A DNA stretch of 64,000 nucleotides from Rubrivivax sp. (GCA_027491255.1 JAIXWM010000081.1:1-64000); one strand, 5' to 3'; shown: positions 27,104 through 36,591, counted from the stretch's first letter. Notes: generated by a model from the sequence alone, not told the origin. Numbers and translations: made by a program.

Positions 27104-27879
27104 GATGCGTCCCCAGCCGCCGATCCTTCGTCCGTCGGCACGCCGGGCGTGCCCTCGGGTGTGTTCTCGGGCGTGTCGGCCCAGGCGGTGGCATGGCTGA
27201 TCCCGCCTGCCGCCCGCGCCCATCGCGCCGTGATCGTGGCGTCCACCGTGCCGGCGTCGGATTCGACGTGGCAACCTCCGCGCTGCAGGCTCGCATCGCC
27301 CAGCAGCCGGGCACCGCGCCCGCGCAGCGCATCGCCGGCGCCTTCGTCCACCAGCGGCAGGTCGTCCGGGTGGACGCGCACGACGATCTGGCGCGCGCTC
27401 GTCACCATCGCCGCGACAGCCTCGCGGGCGACGTTGGCCACATGCTGCGGGTTCGTTCGCAGTTCATCGCGCAACACCTGACGCGCCAGCAGCACGGTGG
27501 CCCGGGCCAGCGCCTGCGCCATCTCGTCCTCGAGCGCGGCCAGCTGGGCGTCGAAGCTCTCCAGCAGTTGCCCGACGCGGGCCGCGGTCTGCGTGGCGTA
27601 ACTCTTCTTGAAGCCTTCCAGCGCCACCAGTCCGTCGCGGTAACCCTCCTGGTAGCCTTCCTGGCGCTCCGCCGCCAGGCGTGCCTTCCATCCTTGAACC
27701 ACCGCTTCCGGCAGCGCTTCGCGCGCGGCCTGCGTCCCCTCTGCGCCGAAGGAACCCGGCTGCCAGGCGCGCGCGCCCTGCAGCTCTTCGCGCGGGATGA
27801 AGCGCGCGTACGGCGAAGCGGGTCGCGCGCCCGCGCCGTGCGGCAGGTCGCGCCCCGGCCGCTCAGACGAACTGGTCAC
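27100..27879 (-). CDS. fliH: Flagellar assembly protein FliH
   Basis: The 259-residue product is a V/A-ATPase E-subunit-like regulator that tethers FliI to the C ring. An N-terminal [12 protein letters not shown] segment is followed by a Gly-spaced helix ([17 protein letters not shown]) typical of FliH. A coiled coil ([20 protein letters not shown]) and a C-terminal domain ([27 protein letters not shown]) follow. The last about 30 residues (Thr/Pro/Glu-rich) extend beyond the family domain. It overlaps fliG by 17 bases and fliI by four. Confidence 0.94.
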   Translation of the reverse strand: MTSSSERPGRDLPHGAGARPASPYARFIPREELQGARAWQPGSFGAEGTQAAREALPEAVVQGWKARLAAERQEGYQEGYRDGLVALEGFKKSYATQTAARVGQLLESFDAQLAALEDEMAQALARATVLLARQVLRDELRTNPQHVANVAREAVAAMVTSARQIVVRVHPDDLPLVDEGAGDALRGRGARLLGDASLQRGGCHVESDAGTVDATITARWARAAGGISHATAWADTPENTPEGTPGVPTDEGSAAGDAS

Positions 27880-28867
27880 CGCCGCCTCCGCCGATCATGA
27901 TCTCGCCCTCGTCGGCCAGGCGCCGCGCGACCTTGATCAGCTCCTTCTGCTCGTTCTCGACATCGGCCAGGCGCACCGGGCCGCGCGCCTCGAGGTCCTC
28001 GCGCAGCGTCTCCGCCGCACGCGTGGACATGTTGCGGAAGATCTTCTCCCGCAGCTCGGGAGAGGCACCCTTCAGCGCGATCACCAGCGACTCCGACTGC
28101 ACTTCCTTGAGCAGGATCTGGATGCCCCGGTCGTCGATCGTCAGCAGATCGTCGAAGGTGAACATGTTGTCCATGATCTTCTGGGCGAGCTCGCCGTCGG
28201 TCTCGCGGATGAACTCCAGCACCGACGCCTCGAAGGCGTTGCCCATCTGGTTCAGGATCTCGGCCGTGGTCTTGGCGCCGCCAAGGCCTGCGCCCCGTGC
28301 GCGCTCGCCACCGGCCAGGACGCGGCCGAGAACCTCGTTGAGGTCCTTCAGCGCCGCGGGCTGGATGCCGTCGAGGGTGGCCACGCGCAGCATGATCTCG
28401 TTGCGCTGGCGCTCGGGCAGCAGTTTCAGCACGGCCGAGGCCTGGTCGGTCTCGAGGTGGGCGAGGATGGCGGCGACGATCTGCGGGTGCTCGTTGCGCA
28501 GGAGCTCGCCGACCGTCTTGGCGTCCATCCATTTCAGGCTCTCGATGCCGCCGGCCTCCGTGCTCTGGACGATACGGTCCAGCAGCAGCTCGGCCTTTTC
28601 CTCGCCGAGGGCGCGACGCAGCACCGTCTTGACGTAGGCATTGTTGTCGGGCACCAGCATGTGCTCGGCCTGGGCGAGTTCGCTGAAGCGCTGCACCACG
28701 GCCTCGAAGCGGTCGCGCGCGACAGTCCGCGTGCGCGTGATGGCCTCGCCCAGGCGTTGCACTTCCTTGGGTGTCAGATGCTTGAAGACCTCGGCGGCGC
28801 TTTCCTCGCCCAGCGCCATCAGCAGGATGGCTGCATCCTCCACGCCCCGATCGTCGTTGCCCGCCAT
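27863..28867 (-). CDS. fliG: Flagellar motor switch protein FliG
   Basis: The 334-residue product has the three FliG domains: an N-terminal domain binding FliF (AILLMALGEESAAEVFKHL), a middle domain with EHPQIVAAILAHLETDQAS, and a C-terminal torque domain with TFDDLLTIDDRGIQILLKEV. The latter carries the charged residues facing MotA, continuing with EKIFRNMSTRAAETLREDLE. The end GGGGGDQFV is typical of betaproteobacterial FliG. It starts 10 bases after the fliF stop. Confidence 0.97.
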   Translation of the reverse strand: MAGNDDRGVEDAAILLMALGEESAAEVFKHLTPKEVQRLGEAITRTRTVARDRFEAVVQRFSELAQAEHMLVPDNNAYVKTVLRRALGEEKAELLLDRIVQSTEAGGIESLKWMDAKTVGELLRNEHPQIVAAILAHLETDQASAVLKLLPERQRNEIMLRVATLDGIQPAALKDLNEVLGRVLAGGERARGAGLGGAKTTAEILNQMGNAFEASVLEFIRETDGELAQKIMDNMFTFDDLLTIDDRGIQILLKEVQSESLVIALKGASPELREKIFRNMSTRAAETLREDLEARGPVRLADVENEQKELIKVARRLADEGEIMIGGGGGDQFV

Positions 28868-28877
28868 CGCCGCGCCC

Positions 28878-30566
28878 TCAGGCCGAGGCCTGCTCCGGAT
28901 TCATCATCGCGCGCAGCACATGCGCCACGGCGCTGGGGTTCTGCTGCGCCAGCACGCGCGCGTCTTCCAGGCGTCGGCTGTGCTCCGGGCTCGGCAGGGC
29001 CAGGGCGCCCGCGGACGAAGGGCTCTGGCCCGGCAGCAGCGGCGTTTCGCCGACCACGGTGTCGAGGTTGGAGCCGGGCGGCGGCGCAGGCGGGGGGGCC
29101 ATCAGGGTCTTGAGTGCGGGACGGATCGTGGTCAGCACGATCAGCAGGGCCACGAAGGCGAGCGCGGCCGGCACGGCGGCGGCGCGCAGCACGTCCAGCA
29201 GCCAGGGCTGCTTCCACAGGGGAAGCTCCTCCGGCTTGGCGGTCGGGTCGGCGCGGAAGGGGGCATTGATGACACGAACCGAGTCCCCCCGGTCACGATT
29301 CAAGCCCACACCCTGCTCGACCAGCGCCGTCAGCTTCTGCAACTCCTCGGGTGTCAGGGGTGTGCTTGTCGTGCGGCCCCGCGCGTCGGTGGCCACGCGG
29401 TGGTTGACGACGACGGCGGCGGACAGGCGCTTGATCGAGCCCGTGGCATTGCGCGTCGTGCGGTGCGTGCGGTCGATCTCGTAGGCCGTCGTCGACTCCT
29501 TGCGCGTGCTGCCGTTGGTACTGGCCTGCGCACCCTGCAGACCCGCCGTCGGCCCGTTGACCGGCGCGGTCGCCGGCACCGGGGGCTGGTTGCTCTGCGC
29601 CCCTGGGACGCCCGAGGGCACCGCGGGTCCGGGCTGGTTGGACTCCAGCATCTGCTGGCTCTTGATGGCGGCAGCGCCTTCGCCTTGGTTGGGCTTGTAC
29701 TCTTCGCTGACCACCATGGACTCGGCGAAGTCGATGTCGGCGGTGACGGTGACGCGCAGGTTCTCCCGTCCGACCACCGGCTCCAGAAGGTCCATCACGC
29801 GTTTCTGAAGGCCGGACTCGACCTGCTGCACGTACTGGAGCTGATGCCCGTCCAGACCCTGCTCTGCGCCCTCGGAAGGGCCCGTGAGCAGCGTGCCGCT
29901 GCCGTCGACGACGCTGACGGCCTTGGGGCTGAGTTCCGGCACGCTCGAGGAGACCAGGTGCACGATGCCGGCGAGCTGAGCGCGGTCCAGGCTGCGCCCC
30001 GGGTGCAGCGTCAGCATCACCGAGGCCGAGGGCTTCTGCTGCTCGCGGAAGAAACCGTTCTGCTGAGGCAACGCCAGGTGCACACGCACTTGCTGCACCG
30101 CCGACAGACTGCCGATCGTGCGCATCAGCTCGCCCTCGGTGGCGCGCTTCATCGACATGCCTTCGCCGGCCTGCGTCTGGCCGAACTTCTGGGTGTCGAG
30201 CAGTTCGTAGCCGACCACCGAGTTGCGCGGCAGGCCCAGGTTGCTGAGCTTCATGCGCAGGTCCAGCACCTGCCCGGCAGGCACCAGGATGGCACCGCCT
30301 CCCTCGCTGTGCTTGTAGGGCACGCCCATCTGCGAGAGCTGCGAGATGACCGCGCCCCCGTCCTTGTCCGACAGGCCGCTGAACAGCACGCGGTAGTCGC
30401 TGCCGCCGCCTCGAAGCGCGAGCGCGACCGCCACGGCGGCCAGCGCCGCTGCGCCCAGGCCGAGCAGCAGCAGCGGCTTCAGGGGCAGGGCGGCCAGCTT
30501 TTCCGACAGCGTCCTCGGCTCGGGCACGAGGGTCTGCGGCGCAGTGGCGGGCAGGGTGTTGTCCAT
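28878..30566 (-). CDS. fliF: Flagellar MS-ring protein FliF
   Basis: The 562-residue product has an N-terminal membrane helix (LLLLGLGAAALAAVAVALAL, about residues 30-50) and ring-building motifs: DYRVLFSGLSDKDGGAVISQ, LALPQQNGFFREQQKPSASV and TVTADIDFAESMVVSEEY. A second helix (VPAALAFVALLIVLTTIRP, about 475-495) precedes the cytoplasmic tail that binds FliG. ATG 30566 is the first Met matching the family; the longer open frame upstream crosses the intergenic region. It heads the 13-kb operon fliFGHIJKLMNOPQR. Confidence 0.96.
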   Translation of the reverse strand: MDNTLPATAPQTLVPEPRTLSEKLAALPLKPLLLLGLGAAALAAVAVALALRGGGSDYRVLFSGLSDKDGGAVISQLSQMGVPYKHSEGGGAILVPAGQVLDLRMKLSNLGLPRNSVVGYELLDTQKFGQTQAGEGMSMKRATEGELMRTIGSLSAVQQVRVHLALPQQNGFFREQQKPSASVMLTLHPGRSLDRAQLAGIVHLVSSSVPELSPKAVSVVDGSGTLLTGPSEGAEQGLDGHQLQYVQQVESGLQKRVMDLLEPVVGRENLRVTVTADIDFAESMVVSEEYKPNQGEGAAAIKSQQMLESNQPGPAVPSGVPGAQSNQPPVPATAPVNGPTAGLQGAQASTNGSTRKESTTAYEIDRTHRTTRNATGSIKRLSAAVVVNHRVATDARGRTTSTPLTPEELQKLTALVEQGVGLNRDRGDSVRVINAPFRADPTAKPEELPLWKQPWLLDVLRAAAVPAALAFVALLIVLTTIRPALKTLMAPPPAPPPGSNLDTVVGETPLLPGQSPSSAGALALPSPEHSRRLEDARVLAQQNPSAVAHVLRAMMNPEQASA

Positions 30567-30718
30567 GAATGGCGTTGTTGGGGTGAACTGAAGCGGTGGA
30601 CACCCCTGGTGCCCAAGCTCAGCGGGGCCGATTCTTCGGCAGACGCCGCCCCGGACATGGGGCAAGTAAGCGGCTGAAGGGAGCGCAGTTCGCACCATCG
30701 AGGATGGGCCCCAAGGAC

Positions 30719-30745
30719 TAAAGTCCGCGCCATTGCGGCCGAGCC
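30719..30745 (+). promoter_or_regulatory. Sigma-28-type promoter candidate for fliE
   Basis: TAAAGTCC, an 11-base spacer and GCCGAGCC lie on the plus strand, compared with the enteric FliA consensus TAAAGTTT-N11-GCCGATAA. The -35 matches 6 of 8 and the -10 matches 5 of 8. It would give a leader of about 50 bases before fliE. The -35 lies inside the palindrome GGACTAAAGTCC (30715-30726), which may instead be an operator. Unsupported by other data. Confidence 0.45.
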
Positions 30746-30804
30746 CCCCTGCGCCCTGCACCGGGAGTCTTCGCCGCCCACCCTTGGAAGCAAGCCAGGC
30801 ACGC

Positions 30805-31134
30805 ATGGATCCGGTCAGGCTCAAGCCCTTCGATTTCGCCCAGGCGGCAGCGCGCGCGGGTTTGCGCACCGACGGCCAGCCCCTGGGCCGCACGCAGGCG
30901 GCTCAGGGCAGCCCGAATTTCGCGACAGCGATCGACCAGGCCCTGCGCGCCGTCAGCCGCAGCCAGGCCCAGGCCACGCAGATGCAGCGCGAGGTGCAGC
31001 TCGACAACCCCACCGTGAGCCTTGAAGAGACGATGGTGGCGATGCAGCGCGCGCAGGTCGGGTTCCAGGCCGCGCTGCAGGTTCGCAACCGCCTGGTCCA
31101 GGCCTACTCCGAAATCATGAACATGCAGGTGTGA
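30805..31134 (+). CDS. fliE: Flagellar hook-basal body complex protein FliE
   Basis: The 109-residue product joins the MS ring to the rod. Its second half is the family signature: FATAIDQALRAVSRSQAQAT, NPTVSLEETMVAMQRAQVGF and VRNRLVQAYSEIMNMQV. ATG 30805 follows a long upstream open stretch and gives the normal length. It is divergent from fliF (238-base intergenic region) and convergent with ycgR, as in Salmonella where fliE is a single-gene unit. Confidence 0.95.
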   Translation: MDPVRLKPFDFAQAAARAGLRTDGQPLGRTQAAQGSPNFATAIDQALRAVSRSQAQATQMQREVQLDNPTVSLEETMVAMQRAQVGFQAALQVRNRLVQAYSEIMNMQV

Positions 31135-31189
31135 GCCTGCCGCGCAGGGCGACCGCGGTCGCGAGGGTTCTCGTGGCCCCGCAGCGCGC

Positions 31190-31966
31190 TCAGCGTCTGC
31201 CCTTGGCCATCAGGCGTTGCAGCTTCTGCTGCCGGTTGACGTAGAGCTGGAGCAGGCGCTCGGCACTGCCGTCCAGGCGGCTCCAGCGGCACCCGAGGAA
31301 GGTGCCGGTCAGCCCGGTTTGCGCGTCGCTGTACGGCTGGACGCGCCGCACCTCGAAACCGGCGACGAACCTCTCCTCGGGGTCGATGTCGACGCGGCAA
31401 CTCGGGATCACGAACCCCGGCTCGAGGGCGGGCGAGCCCGGCGGCAGGACAAGGCCACACCCGTCGATGCTGAGGTCCGTGACTCGCCCCACGATCACCT
31501 GATCGGGATCCTGCGGCATGCGAAATCGCAAGGAGATGGTGCTGAACTGGGGCACCTGGGCGCGGAAGAAGCGCCGACGCTGGAACCGGATGACCGACGC
31601 CGGCAATTGGCACTGCAGCGCCAGCCCCTGGGAGCCGCGCAGCACTTCCATGCCGGTCAGCAGGAATTGAAGCTTCTGGTTGTCGACGTAGGTCACCGCC
31701 GACGATTCGCCCACGCCGACGATCGCCTCCAGGCCCGCCTGCTTCTCATCGACGGAAAACGCGATCTTCTGCTCGGCCGGGTCCACCCACCACAGCATCG
31801 TCGTCAGGACCGCCCCGTCCTTGGCCAGGATGTTGACGAGCGCGCGCGTGTCGATCAGGCGCTGCAGCAGCGCGCTGACCTCGGACGGCTTCTCGACGAC
31901 GATTTCGAAGTCGCCGCCTGCGCCCGTCATGTGATCCGAAGGTGAAGATTGCGTGTCGGGATACAT
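31190..31966 (-). CDS. ycgR: YcgR-type flagellar brake (c-di-GMP-binding PilZ protein)
   Basis: The 258-residue product has an N-terminal YcgR domain (about residues 18-115) and a C-terminal PilZ domain. The c-di-GMP-binding RxxxR is in FQRRRFFRAQVP (about 128-139) and the D-x-S-x-x-G partner is DLSIDGCGL (about 162-170). YcgR bound to c-di-GMP slows or biases the motor at the FliG/MotA interface. It is downstream of fliT, so it is likely co-expressed with filament genes. ATG 31966 was preferred to 31996 because the extra residues look non-conserved. Confidence 0.92.
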   Translation of the reverse strand: MYPDTQSSPSDHMTGAGGDFEIVVEKPSEVSALLQRLIDTRALVNILAKDGAVLTTMLWWVDPAEQKIAFSVDEKQAGLEAIVGVGESSAVTYVDNQKLQFLLTGMEVLRGSQGLALQCQLPASVIRFQRRRFFRAQVPQFSTISLRFRMPQDPDQVIVGRVTDLSIDGCGLVLPPGSPALEPGFVIPSCRVDIDPEERFVAGFEVRRVQPYSDAQTGLTGTFLGCRWSRLDGSAERLLQLYVNRQQKLQRLMAKGRR

Positions 31967-32000
31967 CGGCTGACCCCGCAGGAGGGGCGGGCGCACGCTT

Positions 32001-32300
32001 TCAATGCAGAGTTCTTATCTTACCTGCCATCACTTGCTCGATGTCCGCGAGCCAGGGTTCCGCCAGCTTGCGGATCTCGGCGTCGTTGACCAGGATGCTC
32101 TGCATGATCCGCGACTTCGCGCGCCGGCTGTCGGCGTCGAGCGAGGCCGTCTTGGCGGCGAGCTTCAGGCGGCCGATCAGCACCGTGCAGGCGCCTTCCA
32201 GCTTGACGACCCGGTCCCAGTCGCCGTCGCGCGCGGCCTCCAGCATCTCTTCGCTGGCGCGCTCGATGGCTTCGTAGTAGTGCAGGAGCTGCGGTTCCAT
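32001..32300 (-). CDS. fliT: Flagellar export chaperone FliT
   Basis: The 99-residue, all-helical product follows fliS and has a FliT-like pattern (LLHYYEAIERASEEMLEAAR, WDRVVKLEGACTVLIGRLK). FliT chaperones the cap protein FliD and in enteric bacteria also inhibits FlhDC. Sequence conservation in the family is low, so order fliD-fliS-fliT and length carry weight. ATG 32300 gives the usual size. Confidence 0.85.
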   Translation of the reverse strand: MEPQLLHYYEAIERASEEMLEAARDGDWDRVVKLEGACTVLIGRLKLAAKTASLDADSRRAKSRIMQSILVNDAEIRKLAEPWLADIEQVMAGKIRTLH

Positions 32301-32339
32301 GGCGGTCCCTGAAGTCGCTGGGGCGTGATGGCTGCGCAC

Positions 32340-32768
32340 TCAGCTGGCCACCTGCTGACCCGGGGCAATGGCCTGCCAGGCCTCCCGGATCGGCTGCAGC
32401 AGGCCGATGCACTCGTCGATCGCGTCGATGTCGTTGTTCAGGTTGGCCTGCGTCAGGCGTGTCAGGATGTAGCCGTACAGCCCGTGCAGGTCGGCGGCGA
32501 GTTGACCCCCGGCGCGGGGGTCGAGCGCGGCCCGCAGACCGCCGTCGATGATGTTGATGGCCCGACCGATGGCGTTGCCCTTGGTCTGCAAGTCGCGGGC
32601 GAGCAGGGCCCCCTTGGCCCGGTTCATCGACTCGAGCGCGCCGTCGAAGAGCATGGACGTCAAGCGGTGCGGCGTGACGTCGCCGCCCACCTGGGATTCG
32701 ACATGCACGCGCTGGTAGAGCATCGCCGGGCGGTGCTGGCGGGCCTGGAATGCGTAGCTGGTGGACAT
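32340..32768 (-). CDS. fliS: Flagellin export chaperone FliS
   Basis: The 142-residue helical product contains the family features YQRVHVESQVGGDVTPHRL, LTSMLFDGALESMNRAKGAL, IGRAINIIDGGLRAALD and DLHGLYGYILTRLTQANLNN. FliS binds the C-terminal helix of flagellin and prevents premature polymerisation. It lies 173 bases after fliD and 39 bases before fliT. Confidence 0.95.
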   Translation of the reverse strand: MSTSYAFQARQHRPAMLYQRVHVESQVGGDVTPHRLTSMLFDGALESMNRAKGALLARDLQTKGNAIGRAINIIDGGLRAALDPRAGGQLAADLHGLYGYILTRLTQANLNNDIDAIDECIGLLQPIREAWQAIAPGQQVAS

Positions 32769-32941
32769 GGTGTGGAGGCGTCGGAGGACCTTGATGAGTG
32801 CTTATCGGCCTGCGGTGGGGCGTCTTGAGCCCGCCGGCGCGGCGACGCCTCGGAATTGAAGGTGTTCCCAGGCCCAGACGCGCGGCGATGGCCTGGTCCG
32901 TCGATGACCAGGCCGTGAAGCCGTGCTCGCCGGCCGGCGGC

Positions 32942-34363
32942 TTACGTGCTGGTCGGGCCGAACTGGCGCGCTACGTAGGCGCCGAGCCCGTTCAAGGAAG
33001 ACATCTGGTTGTCCAGCGCGGTGTAGCGGGCTTTGAGCCGCTTCTCCACATCCGCGAGACGGTCTTCCATGCGGGTCTGGTCCTGCTGGTTGCGGCGCAG
33101 GACTGCGCGCAGTGAGGTCTGCTTGCTGTCGATGGTGCCGTCCGTGCCGGTGAGCGCCTTGACCAGCGATTCGATGCGCACGGCCACGCCGTCCTGAGCC
33201 GTTCCGGCCTCGTCCCGGGTGAACAGCTGGGCGACCGCGTCGAGTTGGTCCAGCGCCTTGTTCATCTTGGTCTGGTCCACCTTCAGCGAGCCGTCGGTCT
33301 GCAAAGCGATGCCCACGTCCGAGAGCCGGCCGAAGGCCGAGGTCGCGCCGCTGGGCTCGAGCGTCGCGCCCCGCACCCGGCTTTGCACCAGCAGCGCGAT
33401 GCGGTCACCTTGCAGGGGCGCGCCTGTCTTCGTCGCTTCGTTGTAGGCCGTCTGCGTCCGGATGAATCCGATCAGGTCGTTGTAGGCGGTCACGAAGGCC
33501 TGGATCTTGCCTTTCATGCCGGCCAGATCGCGCTGTATCGTGACGGTGCGCGCCGAGGCGGTGGGCTTGGTGGCGGTGATGGAGACGCCGTCCAGCACGT
33601 TGCTCAGCGTGTTGCCTGCAGACGTCACGGTCGCGCCGTTGACCTTGGCCTGCAGGTCGGTGGCGCGGGCATCGCCCTGGGCTCCCGCGGCACCTGCCGG
33701 CACGGTTTGCCCGGTGAATCCCAGGGCGGCGAAGTCACCGGTGGCGGCCAACGTGGAGATGGAGAAGCCGTTGTCCTGCCCCGTGTCCTTCGACCGGATC
33801 ACCAGGCGTGCGCCGCCCGTGTCGTTCAGGATCGTGGCGGTGACACCGGCGTTGGCGCCGTTGATGGCGTCTCGTATGGCTGACAGGCTGCTTTGACCGG
33901 TACCGATCATCACCTCGATCGGCGCCGCGCCGGCGGCCGCCGTGAAGTTGCCGAAGCCGGCGCTCCAGCTGCCGCGCTGGATGGTCAGGATGCCGGTGCC
34001 CACCTCGGCGGAGGCCGAGGCGAAGGCGCGCGTCGACACGCCCTGGCGCTGTGCCAGAGCGGTGATCTCGACCTCCAGGTTCGTGGGCGCTGCCGTCCCC
34101 CCGGCGCTGACCGTGAACTCGTCGGCACCGTTGAAGTTGACCGTCGTGGCGCGCCAGGTGTCGTCGTCTGCCAGCGTTCGGGCTGATGAGCCCACAGCAT
34201 CGGCTTTCGAGCGCATGTTGCCGTACAGGCTGATCTGGCTCTGGACCCCGGAGGCGGCTTTCTGCAGGCGCACCAGGGGCTGGCGCTCGAGGGCCAGCAA
34301 CTGCGTGATGATGGAATTGGCGTCGAGCCCGCTGCCGATGCCGATGGATTGGATGCCTGCCAC
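32942..34363 (-). CDS. fliD: Flagellar filament cap protein FliD
   Basis: The 473-residue product has a FliD N-terminus (IQSIGIGSGLDANSIITQLL) followed by the LERQPLVRLQKAASGVQSQI helix. A variable central region has ALGFTGQT-type repeats, and the C-terminal coiled coil (QQDQTRMEDRLADVEKRLK, YTALDNQMSSLNGLGAYVAR) closes it. It caps the filament and folds incoming flagellin. It lies 78 bases after the nearest flagellin gene on the same strand. Confidence 0.96.
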   Translation of the reverse strand: MAGIQSIGIGSGLDANSIITQLLALERQPLVRLQKAASGVQSQISLYGNMRSKADAVGSSARTLADDDTWRATTVNFNGADEFTVSAGGTAAPTNLEVEITALAQRQGVSTRAFASASAEVGTGILTIQRGSWSAGFGNFTAAAGAAPIEVMIGTGQSSLSAIRDAINGANAGVTATILNDTGGARLVIRSKDTGQDNGFSISTLAATGDFAALGFTGQTVPAGAAGAQGDARATDLQAKVNGATVTSAGNTLSNVLDGVSITATKPTASARTVTIQRDLAGMKGKIQAFVTAYNDLIGFIRTQTAYNEATKTGAPLQGDRIALLVQSRVRGATLEPSGATSAFGRLSDVGIALQTDGSLKVDQTKMNKALDQLDAVAQLFTRDEAGTAQDGVAVRIESLVKALTGTDGTIDSKQTSLRAVLRRNQQDQTRMEDRLADVEKRLKARYTALDNQMSSLNGLGAYVARQFGPTST

Positions 34364-34441
34364 GCTCGTGATCCTGCGAAATCTGCGCCGGCGTCGGCCG
34401 CAGGGGTCAGCATAGGGGCGCCACCGAGGCGGAGGCGCTGC

Positions 34442-35383
34442 TCAGGACCTCAGCAGTGAAAGCACCTGCTGCGGGGTCTGGTTGGCCTGGGCCAGCATGG
34501 CGGTGCCGGCCTGGGTGAGGATCTGCGAGCGCGCCAGGTTCGCCGTTTCGGCCGCGAAGTCGGCGTCCATGATGCGGCCGCGCGATGTGGAGGTGTTCTC
34601 GATGTTGACCTGCAGGCTCTCGATCACCGCGTTGAATCGGTTCTGGATCGCGCCGAAGGTCGCGCGCTGTTCGTTCACCCGGTCCAGCGCCTTGTCGATG
34701 ACGTTGATCGCAGCGTCGATGTCGGTGGTCCCGGCCTTGTCGGTGGTGCTGCCGTTCTTGAAGCCGCCGATGTAGATGCCCTGGGCGTCGGCGGACTGGC
34801 GCGTGTAGGCCGTGGCCAGCACCACGTCGGAGGTGGACTTGGTGGTGTCCGTGCTCACTGCATCGCTCTGGTTGGCGGTGCCGACGAGGTCGATCTTGGT
34901 CACGCTGATGCGGTCGCTCGACGTCGTGTTGGCGCCGACCTGGAAGTCCAGGTTGCCGCTGGAGCCGTCGAGCAGCTTGCGGCCGTTGAAGGCGGTGTTG
35001 TCGATGACGCGCTTGATCTCGTCCTGGAGTTCGGCGAATTCCTTCTGCAGGCTGGCGCGGTCGTCGTCGTTGTTGGTGGCGTTGCGCGACTGCACGGCCA
35101 GCTCGCGCATGCGTTGCAGTGCATCGCTGATCTTGCTGAGGGCGCCTTCGCCGGTCTGGGTGAGCGACACCGCGTCGTTGGCGTTGCGCAGCGCCACGCT
35201 CATGCCGCGCACCTGGCTCTGCATGCGCTCGGCGATCGCCAGGCCGGCGGCGTCGTCCTTGGCGCTGTTCACGCGCAGGCCGGAGGACAGGCGCTGCATG
35301 GTCGTGGCCATCCCGGCCTGGCTCGCCGAGAGGTTGCGCTGAGCGTTCAGCGACATCACATTGGTGTTGATCGTCGAGGCCAT
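34442..35383 (-). CDS. fliC: Flagellin 1
   Basis: The 313-residue flagellin has conserved D0/D1 ends (MASTINTNVMSLNAQRNLSA; C-terminal LTQAGTAMLAQANQTPQQVL with LLRS end) and a short variable centre (about residues 140-230). It is about nine-tenths identical by eye to flagellin 2, including the LVGTAN/SDAVSTDTTKST segment, so the two look like recent duplicates. Flagellins are exported through the basal body and polymerise into the filament; FliS chaperones them. A sigma-28-type promoter lies about 45-70 bases upstream. fliB at 38.3 kb implies lysine methylation. Confidence 0.96.
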   Translation of the reverse strand: MASTINTNVMSLNAQRNLSASQAGMATTMQRLSSGLRVNSAKDDAAGLAIAERMQSQVRGMSVALRNANDAVSLTQTGEGALSKISDALQRMRELAVQSRNATNNDDDRASLQKEFAELQDEIKRVIDNTAFNGRKLLDGSSGNLDFQVGANTTSSDRISVTKIDLVGTANQSDAVSTDTTKSTSDVVLATAYTRQSADAQGIYIGGFKNGSTTDKAGTTDIDAAINVIDKALDRVNEQRATFGAIQNRFNAVIESLQVNIENTSTSRGRIMDADFAAETANLARSQILTQAGTAMLAQANQTPQQVLSLLRS

Positions 35384-35425
35384 CGGTGTGCGCTCCAGGA
35401 CTGATTTTTCGTTTGCCGCCGCCGA

Positions 35426-35452
35426 GAGTCGGCAGTCTGGGTGGATTCTTCA
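35426..35452 (-). promoter_or_regulatory. Sigma-28-type promoter for flagellin 1
   Basis: On the minus strand TGAAGAAT, an 11-base spacer and GCCGACTC are found, with the -10 about 43 bases before the ATG at 35383. The same layout (AAGAAT-N11-GCCGAC) precedes flagellin 2, which supports the call. FliA, encoded at 49.6 kb, is the expected sigma factor. Confidence 0.6.
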
Positions 35453-35564
35453 GCGCCCACTTCACGGGCGATGCTGCGAGAAGCGCCTGGAACACCGGGC
35501 TGTTGTGGCTGCAAGCTCGAACCAGGACGGCAGCGTGCTCGAATGGCGGTGGCGCTCAGGCGCG

Positions 35565-35597
35565 AGCGCCCCTGTCCTGGGCGGGATCAGGGGCGCT
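35565..35597. terminator. Inverted repeat between flagellin 2 and flagellin 1
   Basis: AGCGCCCCTG and CAGGGGCGCT form perfect 10-bp arms around a 13-base loop, 53 bases after the flagellin 2 stop. No T-run follows on the minus strand, so it is at best a weak or factor-assisted terminator. Confidence 0.4.
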
Positions 35598-35649
35598 GGC
35601 CCGCGCCTTAGGCTGTGCGCCGGCCTGTCGAGTGGGCAGTGGTGGCCGG

Positions 35650-36591
35650 TCAGGTGCGCAGCAGCGTCAGCACCTGCTGCGGCGCCTGGTTGGCCTGGGC
35701 CAGCATCGCGGTGCCGGCCTGGGTGAGGATCTGGGCGCGCGCGAGGTTCGCGGTTTCGGCCGCGAAGTCGGCGTCCATGATGCGCCCGCGCGAGGTCGAG
35801 ATGTTCTCGATGTTGACCTGCAGATTCTCGATCACCGCGTTGAAACGATTCTGGACCGCACCGAAGGTGGCCCGCTGCTCGTTCACGCGGTCCAGGGCCT
35901 TGTCGATGACGTTGATCGCGGTATCGATGTCGAGCGTCGTGGCCCTGTCCGTCGTGCTGCCGTTCTTGTAGCCGCCGATATAGATGCCCTGGGCGTCGGC
36001 GCTCTGGCGCGTGTAGGCCGTGGTGAGCACCACGTCGGCGGTGGACTTCGTGGTGTCGGTGCTCACCGCGTCGGCCTGGCTCGCGGTTCCCACGAGGTCG
36101 ATCTTGGCGATCTCGATCTTGTCGCTTGCGGTCGTGTTGGCGCCGACCTGGAACTCGAGCTTCTGGCTGGTGCCGTCGAGCAGCTTCGTGCCGTTGAAGG
36201 CGGTGTTGTCGATGACGCGCTTGATCTCGTCCTGCAGTTCGCTGAATTCCTTCTGCAGGCTGGCGCGGTCGTCGTCGTTGTTGGTGGCGTTGCGCGACTG
36301 CACGGCGAGCTCGCGCATGCGCTGCAGCGCATCGCCGATCTTGCTGAGCGCGCCTTCGCCGGTCTGCGTCAGCGACACGGCGTCGTTGGCGTTGCGCAGC
36401 GCCACGCTCATGCCGCGCACCTGGCTCTGCATGCGCTCGGCGATCGCCAGGCCGGCGGCGTCGTCCTTGGCGCTGTTCACACGCAGGCCCGAGGACAGGC
36501 GCTGCATCGTCGTCGTCAGCCCGGCCTGGCTGGCCGACAGGTTGCGCTGAGCGTTCAGCGACATCACGTTGGTGTTGATCGTCGAGGCCAT
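35650..36591 (-). CDS. fliC: Flagellin 2
   Basis: The 313-residue product has the same ends and length as flagellin 1 and about nine-tenths identity by eye; differences cluster in the variable centre (about residues 140-190) and at the C-terminus (LLRT). ATG 36591 is preceded by AAGGAG. The longer open frame upstream (to 36930) is low-complexity and lies outside the family. Tandem near-identical flagellins suggest duplication or gene conversion. Its own sigma-28-type promoter lies about 120-140 bases upstream. Confidence 0.96.
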   Translation of the reverse strand: MASTINTNVMSLNAQRNLSASQAGLTTTMQRLSSGLRVNSAKDDAAGLAIAERMQSQVRGMSVALRNANDAVSLTQTGEGALSKIGDALQRMRELAVQSRNATNNDDDRASLQKEFSELQDEIKRVIDNTAFNGTKLLDGTSQKLEFQVGANTTASDKIEIAKIDLVGTASQADAVSTDTTKSTADVVLTTAYTRQSADAQGIYIGGYKNGSTTDRATTLDIDTAINVIDKALDRVNEQRATFGAVQNRFNAVIENLQVNIENISTSRGRIMDADFAAETANLARAQILTQAGTAMLAQANQAPQQVLTLLRT